From: Bisporella sp. PMI_857 | Taxonomy: Eukaryota; Ascomycota; Leotiomycetes; Helotiales; Helotiaceae | DNA: 64,000 nucleotides | Assembly (NCBI GenBank): GCA_021307315.1 | Contig: JAJSPD010000040.1 | Location: forward strand, 62,001-126,000 | Direction: 5' to 3' | In this document: positions 22,225 through 32,904 of the stretch, piece by piece | How positions within the stretch are numbered: the stretch's first letter is position 1 | Layout of the letters: the number at the start of each line of letters is the position of its first letter | Position numbers and translations under genes: made by a program | Notes under the pieces: generated by a model | What the model was told of the DNA's origin: nothing | The model's database searches: none | What the model saw: only the letters and a program-made list of their open reading frames with translations

Positions 22225-23924
22225 ATGTCTCTCTTCCGTCCTCCAGTTGTGCGCTCAGCCAGCGCGGTCTTGGATCGCGCTCTGTTCTCAAAAACGATTC
22301 CCACGGCTGCAGCCAGGGTATTCAACAATAAGAAGTTATCAGACTATGTCAAGAAACTCGAGAAGAGCAAGGAAGTCTTAGGCTTAGAGCGATTGAAGCC
22401 TGTTACACCAGATCCAGATACTGCGTTTGCTTCTAAAGGAGGCAAATGTATACTGTTAAAACCAGAGGTGAAGCCAGAAGGTAGGTTCCTTACTGCATAT
22501 CAGACTGGTAGGTATCTAAAGTTATTAGATCCTTCGACATGGAGCGAGATTATACAAGAAGCTGTAAAGACGGAAGAGATTCGTGTCATTCCGTATGATC
22601 TAAAACTCGACTACAACTACTGGACATATTGTATGTATCACACGTACTGCATTCGATTTTAGAGATACTAATCAGATTTAGATGATATAATGTCAGCATT
22701 GTTGCCGGAAGATGCACAGAACGAAATACCAGTTGGATTTACTGTTGTTGGACATGTTGGTACGCATACTTCAAAAACGCAGCAGGGCATCGCTAATTCC
22801 TACCAGCACATTTAAATTTGCGAGACGAATACTTGCCATATAAAAACACAATTGCGGAAGTTGTAAAGGATAAAAACCCGCAGATACGAACTGTCATTAA
22901 TAAAACAGCAAACGTTGGGCAAGAGTCAGAGTTCAGGACTTTTCCGTATGAGGTCCTTTTAGGGGAAGACGACCTGAATGTTGAAGTTAGCGAAGCAAGC
23001 TGCACATTCAAGTTCGACTATTCCAGGGTTTACTGGAATAGTCGACTAGAAACAGAACACAAAAGGCTTGTGGACTCCTTTGGTCGAGGTGAAGTTGTTT
23101 GTGATGTTATGGCTGGGATCGGACCTTTTGCTGTACCAGCAGGTAAGAAAGGGGTCTTTGTTTGGGCAAATGACTTGAACCCAGAGAGCTATACCTGCCT
23201 GATTGACGCCATAAAGCGAAATAAGGTATGTACTTCTCACACGTTCTACTCAGCGTCTCTTCATGATGATCCACATATCACGACGGTCACCATAGTCACA
23301 AGTTGACTTTGATGAATATTGCCTCCGACCAGGCGCTATAATCTGATAAGCCATGATCCGTCTTCTAAAATAGCCCCAAATTTGAAATCCTCAGCTGACG
23401 AATTACAGGTTGAAAAATTCGTGCGCCCTTTCAACGAGGATGGCCATACGTTCATCCAACATGCCGCGGACGACCTACTGCAGCTCAGCGCCGACAAGAA
23501 GAACACAGTAACGATTCCAGCCAAGTATCCACGCGGATTCAAGACCGACAAGTCCAAGGTGATTCCCGCACAGACTATCACTATCCCTTCAACCATTAGC
23601 CATTTCGTAATGAACCTGCCTGCGATTGCAATCGATTTCCTTGGGTCTTTCAATGGCCTCTATCATGGTCGCGAGGACCTCTTCGAGCCTCTTACAAAGA
23701 CCAAATTACCAATGATACATGTGCATTGCTTTTCGACCAAGAGTCATGATAATACCAGAGAGTATATTGATATATGTGAAAGGATAAGTGAGAAAATCAG
23801 ATATGAAATCAAGGTCGGAGATGCGGAAATGGATATAACAGATGTCAGAGATGTTGCACCTAACAAAAGGATGTTCTGCGCAAATTTTAGGCTCCCTGCG
23901 GAAGTGGCTTTTCGGAGTCGGTAG
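22225..23924 (+). CDS. TRM5: tRNA (guanine-N1-)-methyltransferase Trm5
   Basis: Methylates N1 of G37 next to the anticodon, preventing frameshifts; acts in the cytosol and mitochondria. Four exons: 22225-22630, 22682-22759, 22807-23225 and 23409-23924, with consistent phases, giving 472 residues. The Trm5 D2 region ([12 protein letters not shown]) and the SAM-binding core ([12 protein letters not shown], then [17 protein letters not shown] and ANDLNP) are intact. The catalytic [11 protein letters not shown] motif is near the C terminus, and the protein ends [10 protein letters not shown] chose the ATG at 22225, whose MSLFRPP start is plausible; the N-terminal 30 residues are Arg/Ser/Ala-rich and could serve as a mitochondrial targeting signal. 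The third intron (183 bases) is long for this window. Confidence 0.94.
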
Positions 23925-24404
23925 CAGGTGTGATGGAGTCTGTGATATTCATATCCGAATGGGAACTAGGACCCAATTAGATCTGGGTATGAACGGATAC
24001 GTTGGATATAGTAATAGTTTTCTGATGTCTCAGAGATCGCTGGTCGGCGGAAGTATCTCCCTACGCTTGGAACAGGTCTGCAAGACATCAAGTCAAGAGG
24101 TTGGAAGAAAAAGGATATGAAGTTCAGATAAGCCATCATGACGGTAGGAAGTCACGGAATCATCATAAAATGACACTACGTTACATAGACTGTATCCTTA
24201 GAGCTCATGCATTGTACTATTATGAACCATATTATACTAATACTCATTTAGTCGCTTTTCCTGCGAAAACCAGGAGACTCGTCGAGAACCGCTCCACCAA
24301 AGCTCTCCTGCCTCCTGTTTAGAAATCTCATTCAGCAAAAAAAAAGTGCAAAAGGCCCAAAAAAAAACCACTAGATACATTTTTAAACTCTCATATTAAA
24401 AGTT
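23925..24404. other. Downstream of TRM5, no gene seen
   Basis: Presumed TRM5 3' UTR followed by A-rich sequence. No frame with a recognisable product. Confidence 0.5.
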
Positions 24405-24475
24405 CTCCCGGACAGAGAATTGAACCCTAGCCTCCTATGTAACAAGCAGAAGTCCTCACTATTATACCATTGCAG
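24405..24475 (-). pseudogene. tRNA-Asp-derived pseudogene
   Basis: On the minus strand this 71-base stretch aligns position for position with the intact tRNA-Asp at 55571-55655 minus its intron: D-arm start TGGTATAAT, anticodon loop TTGTTAC, T-loop GGTTCAATTC, and a final G. The anticodon GTC has become GTT, and four of seven acceptor-stem pairs are lost or wobble, so it should not fold into a working tRNA. A TTTT follows closely, as in a polymerase III terminator. Confidence 0.6.
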
Positions 24476-24698
24476 ATATTCGGGGTTTTTTTTTTGGAGA
24501 ATTGGTTCTATCTTAGTCTATAGTAACGTATGGGAAGACTATTGAAGGAGCATGATGGTTGAGTTGAAGTTGGCCTGCTAAGCGAGACGGAAAGGGGCAG
24601 GACTCAGACCATTAATTTTAGAGAGAGACAGTAGACGGACCGGAAAATATGAAAGTGCGGGCACTGTCTCCCGCCCATCCGAGCCCAGAATTAATTTA

Positions 24699-25431
24699 CG
24701 GCAAATATCTCAAATACCATCGTTTCGTTGCCAAATATCTCATATACCACACTTTTTTTGCCGAATATCTCATATACCACCATTTGTCTCTTGGCGCAAA
24801 ACAGTGGTATTTCAGATACTTAATGACAAAACGATGGTATATGAGAAACACTAATATATCTTATATACCATTGTTTTGTTGTGCATCTACACTGTAGCAA
24901 TCACAATACACGCTGTAACAACTACACTGTAGCAATTACAATACAGGCGTGTAACAATAAATAAACTAGTAATATATAATATATCGATATAAATTAATAT
25001 AAGTTATACTATATTTAATTTGTATTTGTAATTGCACTGTTTCAGCATATATTGCTGCAGCGTGTATTGTAGTTGTTACGGCGTGTATTGTAGTTGTTAC
25101 GGCGTGTATTGTAGTTGTTACAGCGTGTATTGTAGTTGCTACCATGTAATCGCTACAACGTATTTGACTCGTAATTGTAATTGTATTATTATAGCGTGTA
25201 TTGCTATAGCGTGTATTGTAGTTGCTGCAGCGTGTATTGTGATTGTTACAGCGTAGTTGCTACAGGGCGTATTACAGGCTTTACAGTGAATGTTGACGAA
25301 TATCTGATATACCATCGTTTTGTTGACGTATATCTCATATACCATCAAAGTGGTATATGAGATATTCGGCAAAAAAAGTGTGGTATATGAGATATTTGGC
25401 AACAAAACGATGGTATTTGAGATATTTGCCG
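24699..25431. mobile_element. Mutator-like MITE with 82-bp TIRs and 9-bp TSD
   Basis: The ends are near-perfect inverted repeats of 82 bases (24699-24780 and 25350-25431), with one mismatch, starting CGGCAAATATC. The flanking 9 bases ATTAATTTA occur directly on both sides (24690-24698 and 25432-25440). A 9-bp target duplication with long TIRs is the hallmark of Mutator-like elements. Each TIR holds repeated subterminal units (ATATCTCATATACCA). The 733-bp element encodes no protein. Its inner part holds CGTGTATTGTAGTTG-type tandem units with partial inverted copies on the left side, so the whole single strand could fold into a long hairpin. It must rely on a transposase elsewhere in the genome. 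Confidence 0.92.
25032..25260. repeat. Minisatellite inside the MITE
   Basis: Tandem units of about 20-21 bases, consensus GCGTGTATTGTAGTTGTTAC. At least four near-identical copies run from about 25060 to 25142, with diverged copies further on. Inverted partial copies lie at about 24890-24955. Confidence 0.85.
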
Positions 25432-25440
25432 ATTAATTTA

Positions 25441-25760
25441 TGATATTGGCAGATATTAAGTCAAAACTAAAATCTGGTAAAATCGGAAAGCCATAGAAGA
25501 ACCACTTTTTCTGATCTAGGATATCAGTACTTCAAACAGGTTGCATTCCATCTCTAAGCAAAATATTCACTCAGGTTACATAACATGATACCGATGATGT
25601 CTCAAATAGTAAACTAAATCCAACCATAAATATTCCAAAATTCGAAACGCCTTTAAATATTCAATCATTTCCTCTTCCTTTAAGGCCCGTATTTTGGCCT
25701 CATAGATTCCCAGTGCTGCAAAACTGCCTTGGATTTCCATCGACCAAGACACTATTTTCG
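25441..25760. other. Intergenic, nothing recognised
   Basis: AT-rich sequence between the MITE and the 3' end of the amidoligase gene. No RNA gene or frame is supported. Confidence 0.5.
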
Positions 25761-27516
25761 TTACGCAAAAACAAATTTCTTGCGGGGCGCTTCATCATTC
25801 AAAGCCTTCACTCTTCTCGCAGCCCATCTCCTCGGTGTATCACCATCACCACCTTCAGGCATGACATAGCACAGTGCAAGGTCCCCGTTTGTCCAACGAA
25901 GCAACGTACTTTGTATATCTTCTTCGGTCTGCATCTCATCTTGGAGCACACCTCTGGCTCTTCTCACTTTGGCATAATGTCTCCATACCACAAGAACATT
26001 ATCCCTTGCCGTTGGATCCTCAGGAAACTGCTCCCACATAGACTCGTGCAATGCGCGGATGCCACATAAGTTGTTGGTGGCCGGACGAGAAGCAACCAAA
26101 GAAGCGAAGGCTGCCTGGACATACTTTGGTGGCCGCTGAAATTAGACATCAGGCCATCAGCAATGTCAACATTAGCCAATGGAGAAGGATCGAAAGTCCG
26201 AGAATACATAATGCAATATACAACTTAATAAGATCGTAGCTAGTAGATAAAAATCTAGATAAATTCCTATTGGACGTATTGCAACGGATTTGCGAGACAT
26301 ATCAGGCAAAACAATAGCACATAGTGCAGACAAAGTTAATAAAGTTGTGGCTACTCTCTCGGAGACGTGCAAGACGTACCAAACCAATGCAGAATTCGAT
26401 CCACTTTAAGATATCGTAAGGGCTTAAAGATCCTCGAGCTTGACGAAATTCGATAGTTGAAGAGTATGCATTTCCAGTAGTAGGGTCCGGAGCACGACAA
26501 GTGGCTGTAAAGTTGACCAGACGGTTCCGCGTCCCATGACGATAGACAGGTATATCTTGATTGCTTGGCTTCAGACCGCACATTTTCTTTGACAGATTCT
26601 CCTTGGTATTGAAGCGCAGGCTGAAGCTTTGGTGGAGCAGAGGAATAGGGTAAACCTTCGCGAAGGCTGTTGTTGAACAATCTAATTCGGGATAGTTTGT
26701 CTCAAACCCAGCCCCAGGCGGCCGTAGCCATCCTGTTCGATTACTTGCCAAAAGACCGATTGTGGCCGGATGAGGTGAACGGCCACTTCTCGGATGCGGT
26801 CGTGATATCTCATGTTCGTAAACTAAGAGAACCGTAGCAAGCTCTTTCAGAACATTCATATCGTCGGGTGCCTGTACGTGAACGTGTAGTCCGCATTGAT
26901 TTGTTATGAATGACCCATAACTCCTACTTGAATTCCCTGTGAGAACATTGGTTATAGTGCGAATTTCCGCATCTCCTTGGTCATTATCTGTGCTAAAAAT
27001 TCGTGATACAGCTTCAAGGCCATACGAATCCCAGTTCTCTGCTTCGATTTTGGCAACTTTAGGAAGCCAGTCTGGGATGTTTGTTGACCCTTGACCACAA
27101 ACTGTGTGATCTACTGTAGGAAGCCAGTTTTTATATTGATCTGCTGTTATAGAAGCCAGACTCATAGAGCTACGAACATCAAACTTTAAAGTTGGCACCC
27201 ATTTCTGAAGCTTCCTAACAGCAATATCCATTGGTTCAGTGTCGTAAGGGACATTTTCGCCATTTAAGGAGACGCCCTAGCTATTATAAGTGCGGCCCGG
27301 AGCCTCGCGGGGGTCGATTCTCGTAAATATGGTTGCAGGACTAGGGTCATTCCATTCCCGATCTAAGTAGGGAATGTTTTTGACGATAGTGGTTAGTACT
27401 CCGTTTCGAGTAAGCTTCAGCTGATTTTGGTGGAAAGCAAAGACAAATTCCAGCTCAACACCATATGTCAAGTGTAGCGGCGCATTTGGTTGCTTCGCTT
27501 TCTCTTGAAAATTCAT
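25761..27516 (-). pseudogene. Putative amidoligase, interrupted by an in-frame TAG
   Basis: Resembles the fungal putative amidoligase family (COOH-NH2 ligase fold, Amidoligase_2), thought to form amide bonds between carboxylates and amines; substrates of the fungal members are unknown. From the ATG at 27516 the frame reads YGVELEF (family N-terminal motif). It is then stopped by TAG at 27277-27279, and continues in the same frame for over 300 codons with the conserved CGLHVHV motif and the EFRQARGSL segment. The TAG sits where a Trp (TGG) would suit, so one G-to-A change explains it. A further exon at about 26130 down to 25761 (from a TTTCAG acceptor, starting PPKYVQAAF) completes the C terminus; its donor is unclear, because about 170 bases between the parts are degenerate. 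It is either a recent pseudogene or a gene with a readthrough stop. Confidence 0.72.
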
Positions 27517-27579
27517 AACTTCTACCTGATGGAGTACTCGACTTTGATGAACTTTGAAAAGGAAATAAAGAGCTTTCAA

Positions 27580-29379
27580 AACAATCCTTCTTATATACTG
27601 GCGTAAATCATCAGTTCAAATACGAATAGTTGGCTCGGAATAAACGACCTTAGCACGGTAAGTGGATCGTTCCATTAGCACCAAATCCCATGGCTCCGAC
27701 CCTAACATAGCTCCGAGACTCACTCAAGATTTATTGAGATAGTTCGTGTGTATTTCAAAGCTCAGATATGACTTGAGCATGAAGCAAGCTGCCGGGACCG
27801 GGAGTTATTGCATGATTTGAAAGAGCTCAATCTTATCATGACTCTAGAACAAAACAGAGCGAATTAGTTCGAATAATGATAATGGACATTGTTTTCAATT
27901 TCGAAGGATTGCATTATAACATATTGGTTGTAGCCAGAGGTCTAGGTGCAGTGTCAAATCCGTGGGCAAAGAGGGTGGATAGAATCAAAGTTTTGACTGC
28001 TAACCTTATAGACGGACGTATTTGCGAACTCGATGAATAAAGTCCGGATTAGACTACTGAGTCACAATCGAAACTTGGTTTTATAGTGATTAATTGTTAT
28101 TGTTCTAGATGGTGCATCACCATACTTTACACATACTAGCATAGGAGAATAGACAAAAACCGGGCGGAATAAAGCTTCGACAAAAGTGGCACAGAATCGG
28201 CGCATATAACAAAAAAGCATATGCAACCTCCAAGAGTGGATTATTGGAACCCAATTTCCTGGCTAGCTATCAAAGCAATTAAATGCTGTTGGGATCACAA
28301 CTATGTGTGATTCCCTAAACTCTGGTGGATAAGTTCAGTTCCCAAGTCACTGAGGAGACTCGTCGTAATAATTATATCGCTGAGATACAATTTAAATTAA
28401 TTTCAAACCTTCCTGTCACGCCTCCACAAGGCAGACCTAAGTGAGTGACAACTGTTAAAGTTCTCTGGGGTGTAGTAAAATTCGAGGCTATTGTGTATTG
28501 GGATACTGACCTGTAGCTCAAGCTTTACTACATGACCTTGAGGAGAAAATCTATGCTACTTGGCATTTTTGCTGCGTAGACAAACATGCTGTGAATTTCA
28601 GAAAGAGAGGAGGAGGGAACAAAGTCACTGGTAACTCATGGAAGTCCCTATCTAACTTTGCAACACAGCACGGATAAGGCTAAAATTGACGCGTAATGAT
28701 CCGTGATCAAGCTCAATGGTAACATGTTCAATCCTGACAATGTCACTAAAGCGAGCCCTCCTGTAGATAGTGGATACAGATATGTTTGGACTCAGTAACT
28801 CTCTAGATGCGTGCTCGACAAAGGCATTGAATACCGTGCGGAACTCAGGTCAACTTCGCTCTCAACAGAAGAGGTGACGAGCGACAGGTCTAAGCTGAGT
28901 GTAGTACTTGATATAAACCCCACAGCGGCGTAGGAATTCAATATGAATACATCTTGGAGACTGTGGAAGTACGTGAAGCGACCTACCATGTTACTGGCAA
29001 AGGCGAATCAGTAGGCGTGGGCAATGGCGCGAGAGATTCTGGGACAAGAATGCTAATTAATATGGCACTTCATGGTTGTCAATTCCCTTAGCGCATTTGA
29101 TAAATTCGAATTTTTGCTCCCGGGCCTGATCTCTAATACGTATTCAGAGCTGGATGTTAAAATGTTATGCCTTGTAAGACACATGAAATTTTTATCCTAA
29201 ATTTCTAAGCTTACTTAGTAGTTATGTAGCAGCGTACATAATTCATTGTAAAGAGCCCCGTTATAAGCTCTATTATTTAAATGCAGACCAATAAAAGCAT
29301 AAAAGATAACTAAGAAGCGATCCAAATCGTAACCAAACCCTCTTCCCGCCACATCAATGAAACCCTCTCCAAGAGCCAC
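27580..29379. other. Gene-free stretch
   Basis: About 1.8 kb of AT-rich sequence between the start of the amidoligase gene and the end of the coiled-coil gene. No frame of note, no tRNA, and no clear inverted repeats. Confidence 0.5.
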
Positions 29380-30333
29380 TCACCATCCCAGCCCTCTAGC
29401 CCGACAACCACTGCTCGTACAACCCAATGCATCCCTTGGACAATAACAACCATGGCCTCTCCACCCCATAGCCCTCCCAGAACCCACGATTTCGCGCTCC
29501 AATCTACTAACACCCTCAAGCGCCAACATGCCTGCAGGACACCCATCAACTGCATAAACAGCTCGTCGTGGGTCCCTATCAGCAATACCCCTCGCTGTGC
29601 CAAACATTTCATCACCCACACCTGGTCTTGCAGCATAAGAGTAGGGTATCATATCGTACCGTCCACTACCTCCTCCAAGGTATGATGCGGGCTGGCTGTT
29701 TCCAACCCAGCCAATCGCGTTTGTGTGTCCATATCCAGCACTAATACTTTTGCCTATATCGATAGCAACGGAGCCTTTAGCTTCCCACTTCGCCCTTTCC
29801 TTCTCCTCCCCCTTCTTAATGCAATCCATTTCGAACTTTGCTTTTGCCTTATCCTCCTCCTTTCTCTGCATCGAAGCATTCCATTTCTCCAGTTCCACCA
29901 GGATCTTATCTGCTTTGTCTTCTTTGGGTTTCTCCTCTATAGCTGGTAGAGGAGCCGGAGCAGCTACAGGAGCTGGAGGAGAAGGAAGACGTAATATCTT
30001 TTCCATTTCTATGGCGAGGTGGATATCCTCTGTATCACAATCAAGTCAGCATACGGCAATTTCTTGTTTAAGCTCCGGAGGGGAACGCTTACCAAGGTAA
30101 TCTAACCGTCTTTTTCTTGCCCTTCTGGCTCTCTCCCGCACAATCTCATACTCCGAAGGATCCCAACCCCAACTTGACATGACTTGTTTTGGAACCTTGA
30201 CCGTTTTCTTCGATACCTCCCGCGTCACAGTCCGTGTCCTCGAGATTCGGGCTGACGGCGAGCAATGTCGTGCTTCAATGAGACGGTCTTGCTTCTTGGA
30301 CTGTTGTGCTCTGATGGGGATGGGCAGGCACAT
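29380..30333 (-). CDS. Uncharacterised basic/coiled-coil fungal protein
   Basis: Two exons: 30093-30333 and 29380-30029, joined across a 63-base intron (GTAAGC donor, GCTGACTT branch, ATACAG acceptor; phase 1), giving 296 residues. The N-terminal part is Arg/Lys-rich. Across the junction it reads RRLDYLEDIHLAIEMEKIL, which is continuous only after splicing and supports the model. Next comes a Pro/Ala stretch, a Lys/Glu-rich coiled-coil-like region (about residues 110-150), and a Gly/Tyr-rich part. No domain is recognised. The last 50 residues have many Gly, Arg and Cys and may be read past the true end if another intron exists. Function unknown. Confidence 0.6.
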
Positions 30334-30899
30334 AGTCTGCCCAATAGAGCGGATCAGCTATGGGGGGTATCTGGTAGTTCAGGGCCGGTCTGGTGGAACG
30401 TGTCAGTCAGAAGGCTATATGAATTGACAAGATGATAAGCAGTACGGATGCAAATTACTTGATGAATCCACTGCAGGTGTAATGAAGTGGGAGGTAGCAT
30501 ATATAGAGCTGACATTCACACCAATGTCCGTCATGTTGTCTCTCTTCGTTTGCATTTCGAAATTGAGCTGAAAGAATGCCCTCAAATTGAGACACCGGGA
30601 ACTTATCATACTTTGTAGCATTGAATGGCAGTATTCTTCCAAATATGCGAACGTGGAAGAGCCTATTTTCCCTTTCTATTTCTTGCATTTTTTTGGTATC
30701 ATTTGCCGCTGAAGAATTTCCCATCAAAGACAGCCAGCCTCGGCTTACTTCCTTGCTGGCTTACTAGCTGAAAAACTATTGCAATCGTGCAGCTTTCTTT
30801 ATCTTCTTCGAATTATTCTGTCAAGCAATTTCCTTCTCCAATGTGAGCAACCCCTAATAACAGATGGCGATTTAGTCGCTGGCTTTACTTTTCGCATGC
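30334..30899. other. Intergenic, no supported gene
   Basis: Short frames on both strands (for example a 90-codon minus frame at 30455-30727) show no recognisable motif. The stretch lies between the 5' end of the coiled-coil gene and the decayed lyase. Confidence 0.45.
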
Positions 30900-32540
30900 T
30901 CGAACGGGAAAAGAAACAACTTACAATCTTTCCTGCTGAAGTAGCCTCAATAATCACAATGATTGCTACTGGAACTCTTACCTCGAAACCATCCTCTATC
31001 GCTCTCTCAAGTTCCACAGGAGTACGCACAAGAAATTATTTACCATCGCGCATTCCCGCAACCTCCTCATATCCAACCTCCCATCCCAGACTGGAAGTTC
31101 TGAGACCGTCTTTCACATTTCCCTCTATAGTATTCTGTTTAAGCTTGAGCCATGCGGCGGAGTCTGGGGTGTCTCCATGATACACCCCGCCATTAATTGT
31201 AACAAAGATGAGGATGTCCATCCTATACCGGGGCATCGTCTTGACTTCTGCTAATGAGAAACCAAATTTGGAGTCGCCTTCTAGGCAGCTGAACTTTTTG
31301 CGATGAAGAAGACTGAAAAGATCCAGAAGTGGCTTCCGGCAAAGGAATGTTGTATGTACAGTGTGCAGCAACTACAGCCATTCCGGAATAATCATTGTTT
31401 GCATATCTTGTGAGACATGCCATTAATCGATAGCGGCGATGGAAAGGATGAAATGCTCGCTTGCATAACCTAACCCAACACCTAAATGCATTGTGGCATA
31501 TGTCCCAGCATCAAGACGGAAGCGGAGATGTTCAACTGGGAACACGCTACGAGATATGTCCATGGTAATAGCACCTTCACTCTTGTGGACGATCTCTCCC
31601 TTCTCAGGCGGCAACAACTTATGTAGAGCCTCTACAATAGCATCAAGGATTTGTCCATAGGTCATTGGGATCCTGCCAACCTTGGCCGATTGGCAGCCAC
31701 TGCTTCATTCTTGGCTATACCGGTTGATAGGACTTTAGCGCATGCAGAAGAAGTATCATGTTGCCGTCCAGCTTGAGCAGAGCTAAACTGGTAGGTGACA
31801 GATTGGTGTCTCCAAACAAGGCTAGATCTGAGCCACCATTGTTTCCCAAGCTCTTCTAGTGGGATATAAATCTGGATGAGCTTGACAGCTGAGCTGCTCT
31901 CTGGCTGCTCTCTAAAATGTAGAATCAAGTTTAGTTTGGCTTCAAATATGACAACCATATTAGCGCCATTCAGCGCGGTGGATCTTGCGGAGGCCGTGTT
32001 AGAAGGATGAGAGTCTGGCAATACACCTTTGCCCATAGTGTAGATAGAAATAGAACTTTCGTCTGCTCGATCAGCTTGTACGTATACTGCACCCTTCCCA
32101 ACTATAATCAAAGGTTCTGTATGCACTCAGGATTGATTGAGGATTCGAGTCTGGAGTCGCCGGATTTCCAATCCTGGTATATAATGCAAGGAGGGAGATC
32201 ACATCCATCTCTTGGAAAGCACCTTGTGTGATCTGATACGTTTCACCGCTTCTGGCAAGAAGCAATAGCGGGAAAGCATTAGCAGATGTATTCCCAATAC
32301 CAGCCATAACATAAAGCACTCCTGGACCTCCTCCTACCACTAGGTAGACGCCAGGTTTTCCAGTCAGGTAGCCATAAGTAGTAGCGGCGTAGCTGGTGGC
32401 TTGCTCGTTGCGAAGAGCTATAAATCGAACTCCCAGTGCAGTAGCGTCTTCCGCAATCTGAACACTGGTATTCCGACTAGGCCAAAGATGACTCGCGCTC
32501 CCAGTTGCAAACACTCGCGGTGAGGTTCGCTATTGCTAAG
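30900..32540 (-). pseudogene. Decayed 2-hydroxyacyl-CoA lyase / oxalyl-CoA decarboxylase-like gene
   Basis: Pieces of a thiamine-diphosphate enzyme run in order on the minus strand. The N-terminal domain comes first (GARVIFGLVGIPV at about 32440-32500, then in another frame EDATALGVRFIALRNEQA and YGYLTGKPGVYLVV). The central domain follows (EPLIIVGKGAVY, MGKGVLPDSHPSNTASAR). The C-terminal cofactor domain has MDISRSVFPVEH, GDSKFGF, the NGGVYHGDT region, and RTPVELERA. They lie in at least two frames. About 70 residues expected between the N-terminal and central domains are missing around 32110, and in-frame stops occur near 31423, 31375 and 31036. The order and spacing match one ancestral gene of the yeast YEL020C/Pxp1 family. 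Function is surely lost. Confidence 0.85.
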
Positions 32541-32904
32541 GAACAAGAAAAAGGAAAAGAAAAGTAAAGTAAATGCCAAATGGTGGAAGAGAGATGCCGA
32601 GGCTAAGTTTATGACCTCAACAAGAAAATGCATGCATACATCTTTGACATCAAACAACATGACGGACCGAACTTTCGAACGTTCCATAAATTCATATAAT
32701 TCCATGCTGCGAGATGAATTGGCCTCAAGTCGCTTCTGCGATGCGCTGGCGACTGCTGATCGAGTCTCCCGCGAGCATCGGATCTGAAACAAAGCGACCG
32801 GATGAGTCCACCAGCTCGTTGTCCATCCACGACACCTCACCCCGCGTAAGATTTACAACTCTCTTCATTCTCACCACGCGTTCACAGCATTGAAATCACA
32901 AAAA

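Noticed and set aside
24405..24475. Functional tRNA-Asn (GTT)
   Set aside because: The acceptor stem fails to pair and the sequence tracks tRNA-Asp, so it is a mutated relic.
25032..25260. Regularly spaced short repeats that might suggest a CRISPR array
   Set aside because: Units are directly tandem without unique spacers, lie inside a MITE, and the genome is eukaryotic. It is a minisatellite.
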